NCBI GenBank assembly: GCA_035578155.1
Contig: JAPWDM010000021.1
Span: 6,956,204 to 7,020,203 of the forward strand
Length of the DNA stretch: 64,000 bases
Direction of reading: 5' to 3'
Origin: Brachynemurus nebulosus
Taxonomy: Eukaryota > Arthropoda > Insecta > Neuroptera > Myrmeleontidae
Position 1 is the first letter of the stretch, and every line of letters starts with the position of its first letter. A program made the translations under genes and the position numbers. The notes below the pieces were generated by a model. That model did no database searches. It had not been told where the DNA came from and was given only the letters and a program-made list of their open reading frames with translations. Of this stretch, positions 1 through 12,563 are shown in pieces.

Positions 1-540
1 CGTTCCTCCAAACATTGTTGTTCTTATATTCTCCCAATTAAACTATTTGATTTGTCAATCCCTCGTATATTTTAATTTGCATCCCAATATCCCCATGTTA
101 ATTAGATTCCACCCGTACTTCTAACAGTTCCCTTATAAAAAATTGAAAATTAAAACCCAATATCCCTATGACCCAGTTATAGTCTAATTAGTCCCACAAC
201 CCGCATAATTTTAACTCTTTCCCAATATTTCCCATTCTACTTTGCTCAATTGACCACCAACTACCTACGATAATTATTTTTTCCCAAATGCAATCAAAAG
301 AAAAAATTACAAAAAAAAAATATATGGTACCCCTTACTAAAATTAGAACTACAAAATTATATATATTACCCCTTAATAGTATTAATTTATATTCCCAACA
401 TAAGCAATTTAAAAAGAATTATATAAGACGTGCAACACTTCCGCATTAGTTTGCAAAAAGAAACTTAAAAAAAAATGTTTTTATTAAAAATGGTGCAATG
501 ATTGTGATATTTTATCCATTAATTACTACAACTAGGAACA
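1..540. other. C-run-rich, G-poor AT-rich non-coding segment
   Basis: The plus strand carries many short CCC/CCCA runs set about every 15-35 bases in AT-rich DNA, with very few G residues, so the strands are strongly skewed. No ORF here resembles a protein. A segment of similar style lies inside the hAT-like element at about 23,320-23,580, which makes an origin in a repeat plausible. Nothing else is recognisable. Confidence 0.4.
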
Positions 541-1690
541 TAGTTCACCCTTTCCTGTTACGATAAATTGTCTTACAAAACTGATATCTCCTTGTAAAAA
601 AAAATTATACATTTAATTATTCCCCAAAGCAAGAAAACATTAATTCTTGAATTATTAATTTTCATATACGATTTATTATTATTTTTTTTTTGAAATTGTA
701 CGTGTCTGCAAAATACACTGTTCTTTACATCTGGACAAAAAATTTTTTCGCTGTCTGTGCATAATTGAAACACACAAGTATGACATTGTTTAAAGCCTGC
801 ATACCTATGTACATATTACGAGTCACGAGCCATCAATATCGTATTACGCACTGTTATTATTACTGTTTGTTTTTATAAATAACTTAATAATTGAAAAAGT
901 AATTAATACATTTAACATCATTAATTACCTACATAGTGTATGTATGTGAACTTGGATTTATGCTTAACTAATCAAAAAAACTTTATTTTTTTTTCCAACA
1001 AAAAAAAGATTTCTAAGCAGCAAGCAATTGAATAAATTTTATGATTTGGTATGGATAATTGTAATAATTAATAGTTAACTCACTTTTATTCCCCCAGATT
1101 TACGCAATTTCCACATTTAAAAAAGAAAAGGACCCAAAAATTTCCGCAAATTTTCCGCAGTTTTTTTGTTTTACTGTTAATTTCACCGCCTGCCACCATT
1201 GTAAACGACGGGGGTACGGACCTTTTCTGTAGGGGGTAAATTGATGTTATTGGTAGCGTTGAAAACCCTACAGAAAGGTCGGGGTTCGAACTCCTGATCA
1301 CTACGGTAGACTTACGGGAATTTTAGGGTATTCACTTAATAAAATAATGGGTTCAACTTAACAATTTTATTAACAAACAAATAAATAAAAGACACAAAAA
1401 ACAAAATAGGAACATTAATGACATAAAATACAATAAAATCAAATAGGAATTGTTCCCCAAACAGACAGGTAAACATTTATAAACAAAAGTTAAAATAACA
1501 GCAAAAGAATTAGGACTTACCTGGACACAAGTTATTCGCGTGGTTTAATTACAAGTCCTTGTTACTGGCCACCAAAACAAACTTCCCAATTACGACCTTG
1601 AGTATGTCAAATTACCCTGAGTAGCCTATCCCCCTGCTAGCAACTAGCTACCAGCTCCAACGCTCTTTACCGCTCCATACTTGACTTGCC
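541..1690. other. AT-rich DNA without a recognisable gene
   Basis: Only short low-complexity ORFs occur. Around 1,190-1,320 is a more GC-balanced patch containing GGTTCGAACTCC, which resembles a Pol III B box, but no convincing A box or tRNA fold accompanies it. The patch could be a decayed retroelement or SINE; I cannot assign it. Confidence 0.3.
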
Positions 1691-1696
1691 TTCTCC

Positions 1697-1800
1697 CCGA
1701 CTACCCCGACTACCCGACTTCGACTACACTTTTACGACTGCCATCCGACTAATGTCCTCTTCGACTACTCTTCGACTAATACCCTCTTCGACTACCCTCT
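1697..1800. repeat. Short (CTTCGACTACC)-type minisatellite
   Basis: Imperfect tandem copies of a CGACTAC/TTCGACTA core are packed into about 100 bases, for example CCCCGACTACCCCGACTACC and TCTTCGACTACTCTTCGACT. The copies vary in spacing (7-20 bases). The surrounding DNA is C-rich on the plus strand. No coding role is supported. Confidence 0.6.
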
Positions 1801-2860
1801 TGATTATCATTTTACGAGACTTTTATATTAATCGTTTGACCCACATAATCACGTCATTTTTATCAGAGTCAGCAGAAAGTATGAATTAGTAAATCGTCGA
1901 TATGTTTTGGTTGTTTGTTTTGGTTTACTGGCCTCGTTAACAACCTGTGTCCAAACAAATGGCCCGATTGCAACAGTTGTATGCGTTTTATTAATTATCT
2001 TTGTCATCGTTATATCTTCAATTTTATTTTTTGTTTTTAATGACATTTATAATTAGAAGACAGTTTTTTTGAATATTATTTTGAATATTTTAAAACTTCT
2101 ACGTTAATAATATTTAAAATAATTTCCATAGGTTAGGTCTGTTTCAATTTTAGTGTGTGTAATTTTGTGTATGTGAATTTTTTTTTTTTAGTGCTTAGTA
2201 AAGACAATTGACTATATTTATTTTTTAAATTTTGCATTACAATTTTTTTTGTATAACTCTATATATACCTATAATTATATAATCGTATAAAATACATAAT
2301 GGCCTAAGGATATGATTACGTGCTTTGAGAGCACGTGCTTTGACAGCGCAAGTAAATATCGTGTTTTAAGAGCGCATAAGAGTCATAAAACTATACACAA
2401 TAAAATAAACTGACCAGGTACTATATGGTACTGTATGCAATCAGGTACTATACAGTGCCGTGCCAAAAATGATAGTCATTCTGTAACTTTCAATTTGTAA
2501 AAAAATTAAATTTTGAATGACAATTCTAGTTTGTTATTTTACTAACTGTACTAATGTACGATCTGATTTTTTTAAGCTTAAAAAACAAAGTAATAAGGTA
2601 ATTATTGTATTTTAATTTTGACAAATTTAGTTTGTGCCGAAAATATATATTTACTACTCACCAACATAACTTAATAGGTAAATATATAATTTGCTCGATG
2701 AGTGATTATCGCAGGTGTATCTCATTGTCAGTAGAATATTTTTATAGCCGCTTACGTATTACTAGTATGATTTGGATAAAATTACAAACCAAAACTGGCA
2801 ATACATTAAGCGGCCTTGCAGCCTTGTCGAGTTTCTTATTTATTTATTTTTGAATAGTAT
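1801..2860. other. AT-rich intergenic DNA downstream of the transposase gene
   Basis: No credible coding region. Two small local duplications are visible: an ACGTGCTTTGAGAGC/ACGTGCTTTGACAGC pair near 2,319-2,350 and a CAGGTACTATAYRGT pair near 2,414-2,460. This segment would contain the 3' flank of the minus-strand transposase. I could not find a terminal inverted repeat matching the one at 4.7-4.9 kb. Confidence 0.4.
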
Positions 2861-2865
2861 GTAGC

Positions 2866-4442
2866 CTAGTCAAACTTCGTTGCAAACACAAGGGCCCTTA
2901 AACATCTAAAGATATCATTTTCTACGTATGTCATCAGTGCCGCTTGAATACGCTCGTCAACTTCAATATATTTTCTCCTTCTCTTCTCCATTGGCATTCC
3001 CAGTTCTTGAGCTAAAATAAGGCTGTTGGTCTGTTCCGCATCTTCTTTAAGTTTCTTTATCACAAGATATATATTTGGGTTATAGACAGCTATGCTCCTA
3101 TTAAATTTAGAGTTCCACCCGTCAACTGGATTATTTGTCCGATGACGCTGTCCGTGCACATTCCATACTTCAATTTTCAAAGATGGATTGTCCAGCCACT
3201 GGTCAACAAAATAGTCGAGAAATTGTTGTAAATTTGCATTTTGGGGGGCAATCTCCATTATTTTAAGCCATGCATCGTCAATTTTATGTAATGGTATGAA
3301 AGCCAACGCAGCAACCATTCTACATGTCATTCGTATTGCCTCGTCATTTTTGTACAAATTTGTTAAGCCAATATTTTGTATATGTCTCCACAAACATTGA
3401 TTGTAATGGTAGATACACCCATAAATAGAAGTATCAGGAAACACTTCCTTTATGGCCTCAATTGACGCTACCTCAAAATCAATATTTATTTCTTTTGGGC
3501 ACCATCCTAGGTTTTTTAAAGATTGAAAAAGTTCTATATATGTATTTTTTGTCTTTTTTTCAAGTAGTGCATAGACAACGGGAAAGACTTTTATACATTC
3601 TGCTGTACTGCCAACGTCGACGTGAATTGTGTAAATTTGTTTAAACTGCTGGGGGCAGCTTTTAAATGTTCCATCCACAAAAAATTTTTCGCCAATTTTA
3701 AGACGAATGCGACCTTCGCGCCCAGAAAAAACCAGTATCCGTTCTTTATCACTAACTGTAATATGTACAGCTAGAAAACTGCTTCCATCCCGCATAGTAA
3801 GTAAAGTGTCGTTTAGAATAATTTCAGAACTCGTTTTGGGGTTCTGAGTTGTACCCAAGGCTTCTCTTCTTTCACTGCATAATACGCCTTTAATGTTTGA
3901 ATAGGTTGGTACCGCAGCTACGAAATCAAAGCCTTGATCCCTCAATTTGCCGATTCCTTCTTGATAAATTACACTAACTGGAGTAGACAGTTCTTCTCTA
4001 ACTCGTTTCCTACACGCGAATTTTGCTTTTTCCACTTCTACTGCAGCTATATTTGGCACGCACTGATGGGGACTTGATTCACCAAGAACCACGTAAAGTT
4101 TATTTGTTTGTACTTTACCAGTGCACCTAAAAAGGAGGAAAATCAAAATGTTATTTTAAAAACTCCCATAATATGAAACTAAAACCGCGCACTATTATTT
4201 TATTATAATTTAATTCTAAATTAAATTTACATGTATTAAATCGACGAAAAATAAAATAAAACGATTTTATAAAATGAGGATAAAAAATAAAAAATATTTT
4301 TCTCAGTTTTAAAAATTTAAAACTTGTACCTTGTATTCGCACACCTCCAGTGAATGGTATAATTACTTTGGCGATTAATTCGATAGCGATAGCCATCCCC
4401 GATAAGCGCTGGCTTCCCTTTTTGGGTTTTAATCACTTCCAT
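2866..4442 (-). CDS. FLYWCH zinc-finger / MULE-type transposase, two exons
   Basis: Likely transposase of a Mutator-like DNA transposon. Exon 1 spans 4442-4330 and starts at ATG 4442-4440; exon 2 runs from 4126 to the stop at 2866. The intron (4329-4127) has GT at its start and a pyrimidine-rich TTTTTAG acceptor. Joining AG|G keeps the frame and gives about 457 aa. Exon 1 supplies the first half of a FLYWCH finger (GKPALIGDGYRYR, then WRC), and exon 2 completes it with C-x(n)-HQC. The MULE DDE core follows: D189 in FFVDGTFKSCP, D254 in NIDFE, CxxH at 275-278 (CIYHYNQCLW). At the usual NNxVEGW position the acidic residue is Asp (NNPVDGW, D373), not Glu. No internal stop or frameshift is visible, so the gene may be intact. 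An adjacent inverted fragment copy lies at 4.88-5.11 kb. Confidence 0.82.
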
Positions 4443-4537
4443 ACTAGTTCACTTATAACTTTACTAGTCACCGATCAACTGATTAATGATAAAAAATGTC
4501 AATGATTTTAGCCCTTTTATAACACTTTTAATATAAT

Positions 4538-4885
4538 TAATAGCATTAACCTGCTTGTTAATCAGCAGGACATCAGATTTATTGAAAACAGACAAAATTT
4601 TTGCATTTAGGTAAAAAAAAAAACAAATATTATGAAAACTGTACTCGGTGATATTTTGAAAAGGATGAGCAGTCCAACCCTAAAGACACTTCTTATTGAA
4701 GCAAGTAAGCCGACAATCAATTAGGAAAATCCAAAATATTTTAATTGGTAATATAAAGGATCAATCAATTGTCGGCTTATCAACCAATTATCAGTTTCAT
4801 AATATTTGGGTTTTTTTTATCTAAATTCAAAAATTTTGTCTGTTTTCAATAAATCTGATGTCCTGCTGATTAACAAGCAGGTTAA
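4538..4885. repeat. Head-to-head inverted repeat of the transposon 5' end
   Basis: Bases from about 4,538 (ATTAATAGCATTAACCTGCT) reappear as their reverse complement ending near 4,885. The arms share the stretch around ATCAGCAGGACATCAGATTT, then AAACAGACAAAATTTTTG, and further in TAAGCCGACAATCAATT / AATCAATTGTCGGCTTA. The centre (about 4,725-4,770) contains CCAAAATATTTTAATTGG. The left arm has about 80 bases not present in the right. The simplest reading is two copies of one MULE end facing each other, with the TAAGCCGACAAT block near the element terminus. Confidence 0.75.
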
Positions 4886-5110
4886 TGCTATTAAAAGCAA
4901 AATTCGCGTGTAGGAAACGAGTTAGAGAAGAACTGTCTACTCCAGTTAGTGTAATTTATCAAGAAGAAATCGGCAAATTGAGGGATCAAGGCTTTGATTT
5001 CGTAGCTGCGGTACCAACCTATTCAAACATTAAAGGCGTATTATGCAGTGAAAGAAGAGAAGCCTTGGGTACAACTCAGAACCCCAAAACGAGTTCTGAA
5101 ATTATATATA
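4885..5110 (+). pseudogene. Internally deleted MULE transposase fragment
   Basis: The plus strand encodes about 70 residues nearly identical to residues 41-110 of the exon-2 ORF of the neighbouring minus-strand transposase (KAKFACRKRVREELSTPVS and onward to TQNPKTSSEII). The 5' non-coding end of the element is fused directly to the middle of exon 2: at about 4,890 GCTATTA joins AAAGCAAAATTCG, so exon 1, the intron and the start of exon 2 are missing, with an AA microhomology at the joint. It ends at about 5,110 in an AT run, so the catalytic domain is absent. One substitution visible is G to E in the QEGIG/QEEIG segment. It is a dead, possibly mobilisable deletion derivative. Confidence 0.8.
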
Positions 5111-5300
5111 TATAGTGGATTATTCGCAATAGTTAGTTAATTCGCAATAATTAGTGATAGTTTGTTCGCAATAATATTATAGAAATTCCGCAATTAATTT
5201 TCATATTAATTTAGTGTTGTTTCGCAATTATAATAGTTTTAACCGCATTTAAAATATTAGTGTAAATTCGCATTGGAGTAAAATTACACAGAAACTCATG
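5111..5300. repeat. Degenerate repeats of a TTCGCAAT motif
   Basis: TTCGCAAT or TCCGCAAT recurs at about 5,124, 5,141, 5,166, 5,188 and 5,220, with related ACCGCATT and TTCGCATT at about 5,240 and 5,268. Spacing is irregular (17-35 bases) in AT-rich DNA. It starts exactly where the transposase fragment stops and may be another element into which the fragment is joined. Confidence 0.45.
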
Positions 5301-6518
5301 CGAAGAAACAATCAAAATTTAATAAGGGTCATCACCTACTTTCTTTGCCTCCAAATTTTTTCGTTGATCCGATAAACATCATTAATTTATAACGGAAGAA
5401 GAACAAATTCGGTGAGTATAATTTCATTTTTGTAATCATTATTTTTTCTGGTAAGTATATCGCAATACAGTCCATAATCGTAGGTTTATATTTGTAACAT
5501 AATTTTTAGAAATTAGTTTAGAATCATCCCCAGCCAAATTGTCATAAAATTTCGACGCGTACTTAACAACTATGTTAGGGTATTTTTCATAAAAAGTTTT
5601 TCCTGTTAGTATTTAATATTTTAAAACTGGTAGCGTTAAGTCGTTTTGAAAGATTAAATTTCTTATCACAGGTATTTCTAGTTTTAATTAATATTATTAT
5701 ATATTTCTTGTATTTTAGGAACGTTTTATTTTTAATATTTTATACTTATCCGAACAGTTTACTAAATATTGCAAATAATAAAACGATATACACTTTTCTA
5801 AAATCTTTACTTTTCAATTGTTAATTAAATTAAATGTATTCAGTTTTATTGAACTACTTGATGGAATCATAAAATCTATCTTTGTAATGTTGCTATTAAT
5901 ATTATGAATTTCTTAATATTATTTATTTAATTTAAAATTACTTATTTAAGTAGGTATATCATTGTACTAGCTGTGGTCCGTGGTTTTACCGACGTAAAGT
6001 TACTTTAATTATTGGTCAAATGATAAGATGAATTTTAAATTAGGTATTCGGAAAATCTGCACATCAATTATTTATAATGCCTGACTCCGCTCGTCAAACG
6101 ACTCTAAAGTGGCAATCTTCATATTTCAATAGCTTGTCTAATTTCCGCACCTTTATATACCTAGATGCTCGTATCAATAGGTAGTTTTAGGAGTATTTCA
6201 ATTTTAGGCCTTGCTTGGGACACCAAAATAGTTGGGGACAATTTTAATATCACAATTAATTTGGGGTTTATTTGATGGCTTGACGGACAATTCTGACCCC
6301 GAGGTTCATTCAAATTTGATATTCTAAAATTTTGAGCGTAATTCTCGCCTAAAACCCTAAATCAACCATATTCATATTTCCATAGCATATTTAATTTTCA
6401 TAAAATATTGTCAAAATCCAACCGTTTAATCTTAATCCTATTAGATAGTGCTGGGGATTAATTTTGAAATCACTTTACATTAAAAATTAAATATTCTTAG
6501 TCTAAGCATATTAGGAAT
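5301..6518. other. AT-rich DNA with weak dispersed-repeat traces, no gene
   Basis: No ORF of note. CTAGCTGTGGTCCGTGG at about 5,970 resembles the CTAGCTGTTACCCGCGACTT start at 12,565, and CTCCGCTCGTCAAACGACTC near 6,087 resembles text at about 9,260 and 13,360. These suggest decayed copies of one dispersed, probably LINE-related family. A possible splice-donor-like GTGAGTATAA occurs near 5,413, with no exon to attach it to. Confidence 0.35.
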
Positions 6519-8243
6519 GTTAAGGGAAAGTTTAGTCACAGTCCTAATAATTTTCATCCTTTATGTTTTCTGGGTCGCTGAATACGAATATCAGGTTTGC
6601 TGATAGATATTTTGCCGGGAACATTGATTATTTTGCGAAAAAAGTCAAATTTTTGTTAATTTTTTAGGTTTTTAATCTTGATCTTGATAAATATACATTT
6701 TCTCGAACATGTTGTTCTTTACAAAATTACAGTTGACAAAATTTCCTACAAATTTTGTACATAACAATTCTTTCTACGACCAACCGTTACGCCGTTAGAA
6801 CGCACTAAAAAACGGACGTAATTTTTTTAAAAAAAAGAACCTTAATATTACCATTTTTCTTTTGATTTCCATGGAAATGACCCATGTTACGATAGTTTTG
6901 GCCATGTATAATAAACTTAGCAAAATAAACTTAAAAATTAATAAACTATTGGGCCCGCTGATTACGAGCCTCGTCTAAAATATAGATTTGTAAAATCGTA
7001 AAATCTCGAAAAAAATTGGAGACAAATGAGTTAAAAACCAATTTTTAATTAAAATTACACAATTGATACAATTTCGGAAAGACGGCTAGCCGTGTATTTT
7101 TTGTTGGCATTGTGTCCTCTTGTCTTCATTAATAGTAAGAACCTGTGAAAATTTAAACCAGATCCTATGCGTAGTTTTCTGGCAATTTTTTTGTTGAAAA
7201 AAGCGCCTATAATAAATACATCATTTGAAGTAAAATTTTGGGAAAACGGCTAGTCGCGTATTTTCTGCTGGCATGGTGTTTTGTTGCTTATTATATTAGT
7301 AATAATCAACGAAAATTTGAACCAGATCCTATGCGTGATTTTCTGACAATTGACGGCAAAAAAATTTTTATGTTAAAAAAAGTACCTATAATACATCTTT
7401 CCAAGTCAAATTTTGCGAAAACGGCTAGCCGTGCATTTTTTGCTGAAATGACATTTTGTTGTTCATTATATTAGTAATAATCAGCGAAAATTTGAGCCAT
7501 ATCCTATACGTGGTTTACTGGCAACTGAAGGCAAAAAATTTTTTTTTATTAAAAATAGCACCTATAAAATATGATTCGAAGTCAAATTTTGGGAAAAAGG
7601 TTAGTCATGTATTTTCTACTGGCACGGAATTTTGTTGCTTATTATATTAGTAATAACCAACGAAAATTTTAACCAAATCCTATGCGTAGTTTTATGGAAA
7701 TTGACAGCTAAAAAATTTATTTATAAAAATAAGCGTTTATAATAATGATGATTTGAAATCTAATTTCGGGAAATCGACCAGCCGTGTAATTTTTGATGGC
7801 ATGGCGTGTTGTTGCTTATTATATTAGTAATAACCAACGAAAATTTCAATCAGATTCTATGTGTGGTTTTCTGGCAATTGACGGCAAAAAATTTTTTATT
7901 GACAAAAGCCAGTGACAATTGGCAATTTTTTTTTTTAAAAATTACGCCGGTTGTTTAGTGCGTTCTAGCGGCGTAGCGGTTAGTTGTAGAAAGAATTGTT
8001 ATGTACAAAATTTGCAGGAAATTTTATCTACTTTAATTTTGTAAAGAACAACTTTTTCGCGAAAATGCATATTTACCAAGATTAAGGTAAAAAATCTAAA
8101 AAAATTAACAAAAATTTGATTTTTTCATAAAATAGTCAATTTCCGGGCAAAATATCTGTCAGCAAACCTCAAATTCGTATTCAGCGACCCAAAAAGCATA
8201 AAGAATGACGATTATTAGGACTATGATTGAACTTTCCGCTAAC
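6519..8243. mobile_element. Non-autonomous TIR element with internal 175-bp tandem repeats
   Basis: About 320 bp at the left (6,519-6,840) is matched by its reverse complement at the right (about 7,930-8,243). Corresponding blocks include TAGTCMYAGTCCTAATAA, GGGTCGCTGAATACGAAT, AAATTTTGTACATAACAATTC and GAACGCACTAAA, at roughly 80-85% identity by eye. Between the arms lie five tandem units. No transposase is encoded. The outermost shared bases are GTTA(A/G)SGGAAAG; I could not define a target-site duplication. The superfamily is unknown; long arms fit a foldback-type or deleted DNA transposon. Confidence 0.78.
7070..7915. repeat. Five tandem units of about 175 bp inside the TIR element
   Basis: The core CGGCTAGYCGYGTA, followed by TTGTTGCTTATTATATTAGT, GAAAATTTRAACCAGATCCT and TTTTCTGGCAATTGACGGC, recurs at about 7,082, 7,247, 7,422, 7,598 and 7,775. 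Spacing is 165, 175, 176 and 177 bases. Copies differ by scattered substitutions, so the array is not brand new. Short ORFs crossing units are by-products of the repetition. Confidence 0.8.
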
Positions 8244-8329
8244 TAGTTTTAAATAAATTGACTAGCCTATCTAAATTTCTTTATAAAATCAGTTTCTTCT
8301 AGTGTTCCGCTTCGTTCGTCCAGTGACCT

Positions 8330-8332
<3 letters not shown>

Positions 8333-8423
<91 letters not shown>
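8333..8423. repeat. (TA)n microsatellite
   Basis: About 45 uninterrupted TA dinucleotides. A tract this uniform is expected to vary in length between individuals and assemblies. Confidence 0.97.
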
Positions 8424-10038
<1,615 letters not shown>

Positions 10039-10084
10039 CAACGTGGTGTATTTTTATGCATTGTATTTACAGTGCAATATTACC

Positions 10085-10152
10085 TGAGTGAGAGATATAA
10101 AAACTAATAGCGGGAGTTGAGTGAGAGATATAAAAACTAATAGCGGGAGTTT
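10085..10152. repeat. Tandem duplication, 34-bp unit
   Basis: GAGTGAGAGATATAAAAACT followed by AATAGCGGGAGTT occurs twice in direct tandem, starting at about 10,085 and 10,119. It adjoins the TA tract on its right side. Confidence 0.9.
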
Positions 10153-10385
10153 AGATATAATTATATCCATCTTTACTGCAAAAGTATTTTATCTTCTTAA
10201 TGTAACAAAATATGTATGTATATCTCTTACTAAAAATATATCTTTCCTTTTTGTTGGACTTTGCTCCGTCCAGAATTCTGTTTAGTTATACAATGTTTAG
10301 TAATGGGAGGATTATTAGTTCACTGGCCAATTTCATTTATTCAGTTATTTGTAAATTAATTAAATTTAAGTTACAATATTTTATT

Positions 10386-10860
10386 TATTACCCGACTGCA
10401 TCAGAAGGAGGGTAACGTTTTTCGAAAGTATGTATGTATCCTCTAATTATGTCTGGTTCTTTGGCGCAGCCTACAGCCTAAACGGCTTGACGGATTTTGG
10501 TAAAGAAGGTGGTTGTACAGGATTACCTTATGTAGCGTAAGTGAGCTCTAAGAAGGGATTTTAGGGAAAGTAGAGGATGAAAATTTATATAGAAAACCAT
10601 TGAGTCTAGAAACGTGAGATTCTGCACAGGTGATTTTTAGTAACCTAAGCGAGTACCAAGTGCAGATTTTTAAAATTTCACACCGTAAGGCGGTAGGACA
10701 AGGGTTGAAAATTTATATGAAAACTAGTTTTTGTCGATGAATTCACCCGTGTGGAGTCGATGACGACAGAGTAAGTGTATGAAATCATTTAATCAACCTT
10801 CAGTGACTAAGCGAACGAAGTCGTATACAAAAGCTATTATATTAGCGCTAGTATAAAAAA
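10386..10860. repeat. Dispersed interspersed-repeat remnant beginning CCCGACTGCATCAGAAGG
   Basis: This GC-richer block starts with CCCGACTGCATCAGAAGGAG and contains AAACGGCTTGACGGATTTTG, a phrase common in insect non-coding transposon ends, and closes near GAACGAAGTCGTATACAAAA. No ORF. The opening CCGACTGCAT is also the opening of the hairpin element 600 bp downstream, so the two may share an end sequence. Superfamily not identified. Confidence 0.45.
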
Positions 10861-10978
10861 AAAATTAATATCAAATTCGTGATAATTTAGGCTGCCAGCC
10901 CCAGTAATCTCCTACGCGTACCTATATATATTTCTTCTTCTAAATAATTAAACAACGCTAAAAAGATCTAAATAAAAA

Positions 10979-11232
10979 AATTAATTAAAAAATCAAAAAA
11001 TCCGACTGCATTTAAAGTAAACTAAAACGGTGGAAACAAAATGAAATGGAGAAAAAAAAGAATGAATAAAAAGTAAAGCAGTCGGAGGCATACATATTGT
11101 AAGTAAACAGAAAAGTTTAATGCCCCCGACTGCTTTACTTTTTATTCATTCTTCTTTTTTTTCTATTTCATCTTGTTTCCACCGTTTCAATTTACTTTAA
11201 ATGCAGTCGGGTTTTTTGATTTTTTAATTAAT
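10979..11232. mobile_element. Hairpin (foldback) MITE
   Basis: Near-perfect palindrome: arm 10,979-11,090 pairs with 11,121-11,232 across a loop of about 30 bases. Landmarks: CCGACTGCATTTAAAGTAAA with ACGGTGGAAACAARATGAAA and AATAAAAAGTAAAGCAGTCG on the left; each is inverted on the right. About 110-bp arms with only a few mismatches imply a fairly recent insertion. No coding capacity; superfamily unknown. Confidence 0.85.
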
Positions 11233-12330
11233 TGTTTTATAAGCTTATGTGTTTTTTAATTTATTATGATAACATATTATAACATAAAAAGAATTCCCCA
11301 TAATTCTAAAATAATTATTACTTTACGTAAAATTACATTTATAAAGTTAAAATATATAAAAAGTTTAAAAATGGGAGGGTAATAGGTTCACTAGCAAAAT
11401 TTAAAAAGATGTTAGGTTTTTGAAGAAAAATTTTTTTGTCATAATTGGAAAGATCATATATAAGTTTTTAAGAAAGCTCTTTTTATTTTTTTTAAACGTA
11501 ATAATTTAGAAGTTATATCAAATTAAAAATAAATTTTTAAACTTAGAACCGATAACGGACTGATAGTTTCCGAAGGCTTATGTGACGTAATAAAGGTTAT
11601 ATGCCCTGAACATAAGTACATTAGTGTCTTTTTATTTTTAGTTAGATTATTGTTGCTGTGAAATTGTTGTTTCTATCCAAATTACTGCTTGCTATAAACA
11701 TCACTGTCGAAATATCGAAACTAAAGAAATATCGAGCTTCTTTTGTACCACTTTATGATAGCAATACAAAAATAAATCCGGAAAAAATTTCCCTGTCAAA
11801 ATTACTGAAACAACTACCAATAATTTTTCCTACTAAAATTTTAATAATTTTGACACTTTTGACATATTACCTTTATGACGTGACAGACATTACGATCTTT
11901 TGTAGTGCTGTTTTTAACCAAATGATATATTTAAAATTTTTCAAGTTTTAATTAATTTATTATTTATTTTATGTCATTTTAAAAAAATTTTTCGTATCGA
12001 TTATCAATAATATTTATGATATAGATTTGAAATAAAACAAAAAATAAATATCTTTTTTTTTTAAATTACACTTCAACATTAAAAAAAAAAAAAAAATCAA
12101 ACAAAAAAAAAAACTACAGAAATTAATATGTTATTGTTGGTAGTTGGAGTACTAACTCGGAGAAATAAATAGCGTACACTTGGGTTAACACGTTATATAT
12201 TTTAGAATAGAAACAAAGTTGTAAAAATAACAATAAAACCTGACGATCTAGTCAGACCAAGATTCGCGGGCGATTGATTTCAACGGCGTGGCGTTGATAC
12301 TACCGTATCCCTTTTTTCCGGAAATTCCTC
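11233..12330. other. AT-rich DNA, no supported gene
   Basis: A 97-residue ORF (11,658-11,951, plus) is lysine/leucine/isoleucine-rich with no recognisable domain and begins at a non-ATG codon. I do not call it a gene. A-rich runs lie near 12,050-12,115. A C/G-richer patch starts at about 12,240 and leads into the minisatellite. Confidence 0.4.
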
Positions 12331-12334
12331 TGCC

Positions 12335-12480
12335 GTTGCCGTGGTATGTGGTATGTTCCGTTCGTATGCGGTGTCGGGATTGGTATGTGGTCTGTTCATT
12401 GATATGCGGTATGTGGGTTGGATGTGGTCTGTTCGTTGATATGCGGTATGTTGGTTGATATGTGGTATGTTCGTTGAGTG
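12335..12480. repeat. GGTATGTGGTCTGTTCGTTGA minisatellite
   Basis: Imperfect tandem repeats mixing TATGTGGTMTGTTC and GTTGATATGCGGTATGTKGG, with about six copies in 145 bases. The following bases (AACTCTTCACGAATGTTTGG, then AGTCCGGTCGCTACA) resemble the end of an LTR or similar element, but no partner copy is in the window. Confidence 0.65.
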
Positions 12481-12563
12481 TTTTTACAACTCTTCACGAA
12501 TGTTTGGAGTCCGGTCGCTACAATTATAAAACATATTAGCTTATAAATAAAATATTAAATTTA

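Noticed and set aside
1254..1300. GGTTCGAACTCC as a tRNA or SINE Pol III B box
   Set aside because: The B box is good but there is no acceptable A box, cloverleaf or terminator arrangement around it.
11658..11951. 97-codon plus-strand ORF
   Set aside because: Low-complexity Leu/Ile/Lys composition, non-ATG start, no recognised domain, no splice or promoter context.
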